Source: Trichosporon coremiiforme
Lineage: Eukaryota > Basidiomycota > Tremellomycetes > Trichosporonales > Trichosporonaceae
Direction: 5' to 3'
Length of the DNA stretch: 64,000 bases
Assembly: GCA_039545355.1 (NCBI GenBank)
Contig: BCJJ01000009.1
Span: forward strand, 62,001-126,000
Part shown: positions 55,546 to 64,000 of the stretch, one piece after another
Layout of the letters: each line of letters starts with the position of its first letter
Numbering within the stretch: the stretch's first letter is position 1
Notes under the pieces: model-generated
Seen by the model: the letters and a program-made list of their open reading frames with translations, nothing else
The model's database searches: none
Told to the model about the DNA's origin: nothing
Translations under genes and position numbers: made by a program

Positions 55546-57329
55546 GGCGTTAGGGTGTGCCGGCGCCGCGCTCAGGAGCGCCCCGACCAGCTGCTTCTCG
55601 TCGATATGTTGCCTGTTGTTAGCTTTTGATCGGGAACTTAGCGTACATCGCAGAGAGGGCTTGCTCGTCGCTTTGCCTTGAGATGAGGTGAGATAGGGCG
55701 TTCAGTCAAGAAAGGTGCGGCGAAGGGTAAGACCGGAGTGAGGTCAGTTGCAAAAGGGAACGGTGGCCGAAAGGAGGGAGGCGGCAAGAGAGTGGGACTG
55801 AGCACCGTTGGTGAGGGCTCGGACAGCAGCGAAAGAGAGAGGGTCGTCAAGACGTGAAGAGAAAGGGAGGGCGTCTGTCCTGCGTGCGTTGCTTGCGAGG
55901 ATGGTGGTCGGGTCGAAGGTCGCGAGGGAGACGTGACCACGCTCAGACGGGGACAAAGGAAGTCGAAGTTGGAAGTAGAGAACGGGTAGGAGGTGGTGAA
56001 GGTGACGAAAGGAGGGAGAAGGCGACGGACAATGTAGGAGAGGATACGGTGTGTGTGCGCGTCGTCGTTGGAGATGGGATATGGGATGGAGAGGAGGGAC
56101 CGTGCGTGTATGTGGTCGCTGTGCAGTGTGTTGCTGTGTGTGGACTGAAGTGGAGGGTTGCGGTCAGTGGCGTGCTACTGTGTGTACCGGTAACGACGCA
56201 CTGGGCTCTAGCGCTGCTAGCTCTGGCCGCAGTGCAGTGCGATGGAGATCTTTTCTCTGTGTGGGTACGGAGTCTACGTCAGCGATCAGCGCGAGGAGCA
56301 TGCCTCCAACGCCGGAAGGGGAATGGAGCGACGCGCGAGACGCCCAGAGAGCCTTGAGCGCCTTGAGAGCCTTAGCATCTTAGCGTCGCACAGGAGACAC
56401 GCGAGGGCACAACAGAATGAATGAATGCCGAAGGCAACGCCAAGCACAGGCCCACGGCTCATATCGGCGCACAAGGCCCTGACCATTTGGGCACCTAGCG
56501 CACCCACAGCATGCAGAGCACGCAACAACACCCGCAACAAGCCATTTCGCTTGCATTCAAACAGCATGCAATTGCAATGTTGACGACTGACGACTCTGTC
56601 GCTGCGATACTGTGCCGGCGTGGCCGGCGCAGACAGTAGGCTTGTCGATTGTCATCCCCGCCAAAAGACGGTGGACCATGAGCCGTGGCTTGAAACAAGA
56701 GACGCTTCGAGGGGAGAAGATCGCTGCTTGCTTGTTGTAGGCGGCAGTCGTTGACGTAGTCGCCGTGCATGCAGAGTGAAGAGCAGATGTCAATCGCACA
56801 ACATGGGTGTTATCGTCGCAAGACTACGAGGCCGTCATGTCCGATATCAGTTGGTATCTCGGTGCGAGACGCGCGTTCTCTGGTGCAAGACGCGACTGCC
56901 ACAACGGAAATTGCGTGTCCGCTAGACGGGAGCTGATTGCGGTGGTCGCCTGCTGCGCGCGGCTGCGTGGCAGACGGTCCGCCCTGGAGAGTCACGTGAC
57001 GGGTGTCCACCGCCCCCTTCCAGCTCGCTGCACCCTGGAACGCGCCGTCACTGCCCTCAGCGCAGTGGTCGTCATCCTCGCCAGTGCCCTCTCCATCTCT
57101 CCAGTTGACTCTGACGACCTCCTTTCCCCCCCTTTCCCCCATATCCCCCTTCCCCGTTTCTCATCATCTTATTCCCGGTTCGACTGTCGCCCACACCGAC
57201 TGCAGAGCCACCAAAACCAGTTGAATCACTGGCGGATTCAGTATACCTCCACCTTTCGCACTTTCCACGTCGGCACAACTACCACTGTCCCTTCGTCACA
57301 TCTAGAGTCGACGACGACACCCCACCATC
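55546..57329. promoter_or_regulatory. divergent intergenic region upstream of clathrin heavy chain
   Basis: 1.8 kb. 55586-55640 holds a likely leader intron of the tail-anchored gene (GTACGC...GCTAACAACAG). 55640-56200 is purine-rich on the + strand. 57110-57180 has long C/T runs (CCTTTCCCCCCCTTTCCCCC) just before the clathrin start, typical of a highly expressed gene. No other gene is recognised. Confidence 0.6.
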
Positions 57330-60300
57330 ATGGGTGACAAGCCCATTGTCGTAAGTTCATGAGAGCTTTGGAGGAGCTTTGCTGACATACAGTTTACCGA
57401 GCATGTTCAGGTGCGCTAGACCGATTACCCCGGACCAGCGCTCGGGGCGTGAGATGAATTCCACTGACGCAGTACAGCTCACCGCGCTGGGCATCCAACC
57501 CGCCTCCATCTCGTTCCAGACGTTGACTCTTGAGTCTGACCACTTCATCTGCGTGTAAGTCGCCTCCAGCATGCTCGTGCTTAGCTGACTTCAGGCGGGA
57601 AAATGTCAACGACACGAACCAGGTCGTCATCGTCGACCTGGCTGATGCCAACAATGTCATGAGGAGGCCGAGTACGTGTTGTGCGCCGTGTGACCACTGA
57701 CCGTTTCAGTCACCGCCGATTCGGCGATCATGCACCCCAAGGAGAAGATCATCGCCCTCAAGGGTAGGTTGCATTTCGCGCTCGTTGCTAACCACACTCA
57801 GCCGGCCGTCAGCTCCAGGTCTTCAACCTCGCGACCAAGCAGAAGCTCGGATCTCACGTCATGAACGAGGATGTTACTTTCTGGGCCTGGATCAACGACA
57901 CGACCCTCGGCATGGTCACTGAGCACTCGGTCTACCACTGGAAGGTGACTGAGGGCCAGGCTGCGCCCCAGAAGATCTTCGATCGCCACGCCTCGCTCAA
58001 CGGCAACCAGATTATCAACTACCGCATCAGCGACGACGGCCAGTGGCTCGTCCTCGTCGGTATCTCGTCGAACCCCGCCGCCGGCCAGCCCGGCTCGAAC
58101 GCCTTCAAGATCAAGGGTTCGATGCAGCTCTACTCGCTCGAGCGCGGTGTCTCGCAGCCCATCGAGGGCCACGCCGCTGCTTTCACTACTGTCAAGATGG
58201 AGGGCGCCTCGCAGCCTAGCAAGCTGTTCTGTTTCGCCGTCCGTTCCGGCAACGGCGCCAAGCTGCACGTCGTCGAGATCGGCCACCAGGCTGGCCAGCC
58301 CGCGTTCCCCAAGAAGGCTGTCGACGTCTTCTTCCCGCCGGAGGCCACGAACGACTTCCCCGTCGCCATGCAGGTCTCGAAGAAGCACGGCATCATCTAC
58401 CTCGTCACCAAGTTCGGCTTCATCCACCTTTACGAGGTCGAGAGTGGACAGTGCATCTACATGAACCGCATCTCGGGCGACACCATCTTCACGACCGCCC
58501 CCTACGAGCAGCTTAACGGTATCATTGGTGTCAACCGCAAGGGTCAGGTCCTCTCGGTCAGCGTTGACGAGGACACTATCGTTCCCTACATCCAGAGTAA
58601 GTTTACAACTTTGGCTCGGAACTGACCCCAGACTCGCTTAACAATCCGGAGCTCGCCATCAAGCTGGCCACTCGTGCCGGCCTTCCCGGTGCCGACAACA
58701 TGATCATGGAGCAGTACCAGCGGTACCTCCAGAGCCAGCAGTACAACGAGGCTGCCAAGATCGCTGCCAACTCGCCCCGCGGTATCCTGCGTACTCCCCA
58801 GACCATCGAGACTTTCAAGAACCTTCCTAACGTCCCGGGCTCGCTTTCGCCGATCCTCCAGTACTTCGGCATTCTTCTCGAGAAGGGCGAGCTCAACAAG
58901 TACGAGTCGCTTGAGCTTGCTCGCCCCGTCATTCAGCAGGGCAAGAAGCAGCTCCTGGAGAAGTGGCTCAAGGAGAACAAGCTCGAGTGCAGCGAGGAGC
59001 TCGGTGACATGGTCCGTACGGTCGACATGAACCTTGCGCTCTCGGTCTACCTCCGCGCCAACGTCCCCAACAAGGTCGTCGCCTGCTTTGCCGAGCTCAA
59101 CCAGTTCGACAAGATTGTTCTCTACTCTAAGAAGGTCGGCTACACCCCCGACTACGCGCAGCTGCTCCAGCACCTTGTCCGCATCAACCCGGACAAGGGT
59201 GCCGAGTTCGCTACTCAGCTCGTCAACGACGAGAACGGACCTCTCGTTGACCTTGACCGCGTTGTCGACATCTTCATGGCCCAGAACATGGTCCAGCAGG
59301 TCACCTCCTTCCTCCTTGACGCCCTCAAGGACAACAAGCCTGAGCAGGGTCACCTCCAGACTCGTCTGCTCGAGATCAACCTGACCAACGCTCCTCAGGT
59401 CGCTGACGCCATCCTCGGCAACGAGATGTTCACCCACTACGACCGCCCTCGTATCGCGAACCTCGCTGAGAAGGCCGGCCTCGCCCAGCGCGCCCTCGAG
59501 CACTACGACGACATCAACGACATCAAGCGCGTCGTTGTCCATACTCCTCTGTTCAACTCGGACTGGCTCATCAACTACTTTGGCAAGCTCACCGTTGAGC
59601 AGTCGTTCGAGTGCATGCGTGAGATGCTCAAGTCCAACATGCGCCAGAACAGTGCCATCGTCGTCCAGATCGCTACCAAGTACTCTGACCTCCTTGGTCC
59701 CGTCAAGCTCATCGAGATGTTCGAGCAGTTCAAGTCGGCTGAGTGCCTCTACTACTACCTCGGATCGATCGTCAACCTCTCCGAGGACCCCGAGGTCCAC
59801 TTCAAGTACATCCAGGCCGCTACCCGCACTGGTCAAATCCGCGAGGTCGAGCGCATCTGTCGCGAGTCGAACTTCTACAACCCCGAGAAGGTCAAGAACT
59901 TCCTCAAGGAGGCGAAGCTCGAGGACCAGCTCCCTCTCATCATCGTGTGCGACCGCTTCGACTTTGTCCACGACCTCGTCCTCTACCTTTACCAGAACGG
60001 TCTCACCAACTTCATCGAGATCTACATCCAGCGTGTCAACGCTGCCCGCACTCCCCAGGTCATCGGTGGCCTCCTCGACGTCGACTGCGACGAGAGCACC
60101 GTCAAGAACCTGCTCATGTCCGTCACCGGCACCTTCCCCATCGAGGAGCTCGTCGAGGAGGTTGAGAAGCGCAACCGCCTCAAGCTCATCCTCCCCTGGC
60201 TCAACCAGAAGGTCGAGCAGGGTTCGACCGACAAGGAGGTCTACAACGCCGTTGCCAAGATCTCGATCGACTCGAACAACAACCCCGAGGCGTTCCTCAA

Positions 60301-62697
60301 GGACAACAACCTCTACGACCCCGCTGTCGTCGGAAAGTACTGCGAGAAGCGCGACCCGTACCTCGCCTACATCGCGTACGCCAAGGGCTTCTGCGACGAT
60401 GAGCTCATCAACGTCACCAACGACAACCAGATGTACAAGCACCAGGCTCGCTACCTCGTCAAGCGTCGCGACGTTGACCTCTGGACTCAGGTTCTCAACC
60501 CCGAGAGCATCCACCGCCGTGCTTTGATCGACCAGGTTGTCTCTACCGCCATCCCCGAGTGCACCGACCCCGATGATGTCTCCGTCACCGTCAAGGCGTT
60601 CATGCACATGGAGCTCCACGGCCCCCTCATCGAGCTTCTCGAGAAGATCATCCTCGAGCCCTCGCCCTTCAGCGACAACAAGTCGCTCCAGTCGCTCATG
60701 TTCCTTACTGCTATCCGCAACGACAAGGGACGTGTTATGGGCTACATCAACAAGCTCGAGGGTTACGACGTCGAGGCGATCGCCAAGGTCGCTACCGAGT
60801 CCGAGCTCTACGAGGAGGCGTTCACGATCTACCAGAAGCACAACATGCACGCCGAGGCCATGAACGTCCTCGTCGAGCACATGGTTTCGATCGACCGCGG
60901 TGTCGCCTACGCCAACAAGGTCAACGAGCCCGCCGTCTACAGCCGTCTCGCCAAGGCCCAGCTCGACGGTCTCCGTGTCAAGGACGCCATCGACTCGTAC
61001 ATCAAGGCTGACGATCCCTCGAACTTTGAGGAGGTCATCGAGATTGCCAACCGCGCTGGCAAGAACGACGACCTTGTCCGCTACCTCCAGATGGCCCGCA
61101 AGACTGCTCGTGAGCCCAAGATCGACACTGAGCTTGCCTACAACCTTGCGAAGACCAACCGTCTCCGTGACATGGAGGAGTTCCTGTCGATGACGAACGT
61201 CGCCGACATCCTCGCTACTGGTGACAAATGGTGAGTTAATTCTGTGCCTTCGTAACTAACGTCAGTTTCGAAGACGAGCTCTACGAGGCTGCCAAGATCC
61301 TCTACACCTCGCAGTCCAACTACGCTCGTCTGGCCACCACCCTCATCTACCTCGGCGAGATGGCCGAGGCCGTCGAGGCTGCCCGCAAGGCCGGCAACAC
61401 CCAGGTTTACAAGCAGGTGCACGCCGCTGCTCTCGACAAGAAGGAGTTCAAGCTTGCCCAGATCGCTGGTCTCAACCTGATTGTCCACGCCGAAATGCTC
61501 AACGACGTCGTCAAGCTCTACGAGCGTCAGGGCTACTTCGAGCAGCTCATCTCCCTCCTCGAGGCCGGCACCGTCCTGGAGCGTGTCCACATGGGCCTGC
61601 TCACCGCCCTCGCCGACGCCTACTCCAAGTACGCCCCCGAGAAGCTCATGGAGTACCTCAAGACGTACTGGCAGCGCATCAACCTCGCCAAGGCTATCCG
61701 CTCTGCCGAGGCTGCCGCGCTCTGGCCCGAGCTCGTCTTCACCTACATCAAGTACGATGAGATGGACAACGCCGCTCTCGCCATGCTTGAGCGCTTCGGT
61801 GACTGGGACCACGAGCAGTTCAAGAAGGTTATCGCCAAGGTCGCCAACACCGAGATCATCTACCGCTCCATCTCGTTCTACATCTCGAACCAGCCCCTTC
61901 TGCTCAACGACCTGCTCGCCACGGTTAGCACCCGTGTCGACCACGCTCGTGTTGTGAAGATCCTTCAGGCGGCCGATAACGTTCCTCTCGCCAAGAAGTA
62001 CCTGATCGCCACGCAGAAGCTCAACCTCCGCGTCATCAACGAGGCCTACAACGACCTCCTGATCGAGGAGGAGGACGCCCAGACCCTCCGCTCGAGCCTG
62101 GAGAGCCATGACCAGTACGACGCCATTGCCCTCGCTAAGCAGCTCGAGAAGCACGAGCTTCTCGAGTTCAGGCGAATTGCTGCTCTGCTCTACCGCCTGA
62201 ACAGCAAGTGGGAGGAGTCGCTGTCCGTCTCGAAGGCCGACCGGTTGTGGTCCGACGCGCTCGAGACCGCCGCTGCCTCGCAGTCGTTTGAGGTCGTGGA
62301 GGAGCTGGGAGAGTACTTTGTTTCCATCGGAAACAAGGACGCCTTCACCGCTCTTCTCTACGTCTGCTACGACTACGTCAGGCCAGACTGGGTCGAGTAC
62401 CAGTCGTGGCGCTTCGGTCTCGGCGACTACATCATGCCGTACAAGCTGCAGAACGCTGCCCAGACGACGTCGAAGATCGCCGCGCTGGAGAAGGAGCTCG
62501 CCGAGCTCAAGACGAAGCAGAAGGCGGCCGAGCCCGAGGAGGAGCAGAGCTCGGGCATGCTTGGCGGATTCGGCGGCCGTCTGATGATCGGCGGACCGGG
62601 CGGCATGAACGGAGGAGGGATGATGGGCCAGCCGACGGGCGGCATGATGATGGGCCAGCCGACCGGCATGATGCAGCAGCCGACTGGATTCTATTAA
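57330..62697 (+). CDS. CHC1: clathrin heavy chain
   Basis: Forms the legs of the clathrin triskelion for endocytic and Golgi coated vesicles. Eight exons: 57330-57350, 57393-57410, 57478-57554, 57595-57671, 57710-57763, 57802-58596, 58632-61230 and 61266-62697, giving 1690 aa, the usual length. The first two exons are only 21 and 18 nt. The N-terminal propeller (about 1-330) shows [38 protein letters not shown]-like [25 protein letters not shown] and YVLSVS-like [12 protein letters not shown]. Heavy-chain repeats follow, with [60 protein letters not shown] and [20 protein letters not shown]. The trimerisation part is near [20 protein letters not shown]. The C-terminus is Gly/Met-rich ([16 protein letters not shown]), unlike the QLML tail of animals. 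Introns are 35-67 nt. Confidence 0.98.
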
Positions 62698-64000
62698 GTT
62701 AATGTCTGATAAACGACCCTCATCTCATCTCCCGATCTATCTTCCCCATTCTTTGTCCCCCATCCTCCCTCTCCCTCCCTTTCTCGTTAGCGGTTAGCAT
62801 TGTGCGATATCGGACGGTACGCGGCACGACGTGTGACATAAATCACAGTAGAGATATGAATAAATAAGAATACGCTGGTCGATGGCTGCATGAGTCTTGT
62901 GATTCCAACTAGTGGGCGTCGCAGCCCGCAGAGCGCAGAGGTCCAAAGGCAAAGACGATTCATGTTACTGGTTTTGGTCGCGCTAGGACTGAGATGAAGC
63001 TGTGACACCCTGGCCGGGACCATGGGTCTTCTGCGTGCACTGCTGCTTCTGCCATGCAGCCTGGTGGCAGCCTCGGCCACATCAACGTCTGGATCGATAC
63101 GATCATATGAGTAGAGGACGGTGAGTTTGATCTTGCTCTGGCTCCCGTACTCAGCCAAAGGGCTCCAGGATCACAAGCTTTGCTATCTGAGAGGTAGTGA
63201 CACCACCTTCGGTACGGAAGCGGTCTGTAGCGCTTGTCAGCTTGTCAGACTAAGCAATATGGATTGATGCGGAGGTGGACTTGACTCCGGTGTGGAGATT
63301 GAGTAAGATACCGCGCAAGTGTCCGCGCAGAGGCCTGAAGGGCTATTTTGGGACCACAGTTGTGAGATGCCGTCGCGCCTTACTTTGGGCAAGACCGACG
63401 GCCCGTCAAAGAGAAGTTCTATCAGCGCCGCCAGGCGAGTTGATGCGGTGCAGAGTGCTTCCACATATTCTGCAGAAGTCGAACACTGCCCTCAGGAGAG
63501 TGGTTCCGATCGAAAAGCAGCATTCCATACAGGAGGAGATGAATGCCATGTCCGAACAGGCACGGTTCCGAAGAAGCCACCCAAAGGCGATGCTGATAAC
63601 GCAGGGCGCGCCTGCGTAACCGGCGCGTCTCGGCGTCCGTGCTCTTCCCCAGATTACCGCTCGTCGAACTTCTGCCGCCATGCCGCTGAAGGCGCTGCAA
63701 TTACTCACCCCATAGCCCTACTCTGTACGGGCGCCGTCCGTGCCGCGTGCCGCGGGCCGCAGCCATGCATAGCGAGACTAGCGCTACGGCTGATCGCTAG
63801 GTCATCAACGCAAGACGTGCACAGCGCCTTAAACACAGATCGACGAGAGCTGTCGCCATGTCTGCTCTTCCTTCTTCTCACGTCCACTCTTCTCACCACT
63901 TGTCCTCTTCTTGACATATCAGAACTGCAGTCGCTAGTCCTCCAGCTTCAACAACCTTCTTCTTACTACTCCACCAACCTCGACCACCCTTCAGCTGTAG
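62698..64000. other. intergenic; possible leader of a gene beyond the right edge
   Basis: 1.3 kb after clathrin with no convincing gene. From about 63855 the + strand turns C/T-rich (CTTCCTTCTTCTCACG, CAACAACCTTCTTCTTACT) like leaders of expressed genes in this window. It includes a short ATG-started frame at 63858 that ends after 18 codons and could be an upstream ORF. Confidence 0.4.

Noticed and set aside
58586..60880. Minus-strand open frame of 764 codons across clathrin
   Set aside because: Antisense shadow of a highly conserved clathrin exon; composition is mirror-image Leu/Val/Glu/Asp without domains.
62787..63158. Minus-strand open frame of 123 codons after clathrin
   Set aside because: Starts at TTG not ATG, no homology, Arg/Ser-rich end typical of a chance frame.

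Overview
The window is nuclear DNA from a GC-rich basidiomycete yeast, most likely a tremellomycete close to Trichosporonales or Cryptococcus. The evidence is one intron-rich gene every 3 to 4 kb, CTRAC branch sites next to the 3' splice site, a class IV chitin synthase, a HAM1-like protein, and a single undivided Bub1/BubR1 kinase. I reconstructed 17 protein genes (16 complete, 1 cut by the left edge), one intron-containing tRNA-Trp and one likely pseudogene. In 15 of the genes the spliced exons sum to a whole number of codons. The exceptions are the HAM1-like gene (5' end unresolved) and the receptor gene (one exon unresolved). An assembly gap of Ns lies at 41358-41572.

Layout. 1-4767 (-): HAM1-like lipid-binding-fold protein with a huge disordered tail, C-terminus outside the window. 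4768-7587: gene-poor. 7588-9052 (-): mitochondrial rhomboid protease. 9333-11962 (-): cytosolic GH13 alpha-amylase with a CRE-type site upstream. 12578-16172 (-): phosphatidylethanolamine methyltransferase CHO2. 16885-18713 (-): TFIIIA, divergent from 19225-23510 (+) BUB1. 23888-26480 (-): seven-transmembrane receptor. 26481-29253: gene-poor. 29254-31130 (-): amino-acid/choline-type permease. 32130-32224 (-): tRNA-Trp. 33211-33550 (+): pseudogene. 33668-35891 (-): DUF4246 putative oxygenase. 37557-41001 (-): chitin synthase. 41002-44388: gene-poor, with the gap. 44389-47059 (-): Zn(II)2Cys6 transcription factor, divergent from 48495-50131 (+) CSN4, which converges on 50189-50895 (-) dTMP kinase. 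51199-52755 (+): ARP3. 53175-54673 (+): FIT/SCS3. 54951-55545 (-): small tail-anchored protein. 57330-62697 (+): clathrin heavy chain. After 62698 I see only flanking DNA and a possible leader for a gene beyond the right edge.

This is housekeeping sequence rather than a cluster. Some genes share cell biology: membrane lipid supply (CHO2, FIT), endocytosis and cortical actin (clathrin, ARP3), cell wall (chitin synthase) and nutrient sensing or use (receptor, permease, amylase). Nothing suggests co-regulation beyond shared divergent promoters.

The most unusual signals are: (i) an intron population in which 24 of 49 introns are only 34-39 nt, with the branch site fixed 5-9 nt before the acceptor; (ii) an array of ten DEN tripeptides with nine [IV]F cores inside the combined Bub1/BubR1 protein; (iii) five glycine-zipper-like modules in the HAM1-like tail; (iv) a 12-bp minisatellite of donor-like sequence in amylase intron 1; and (v) an in-frame 45-nt intron just before the membrane anchor of the small tail-anchored protein.
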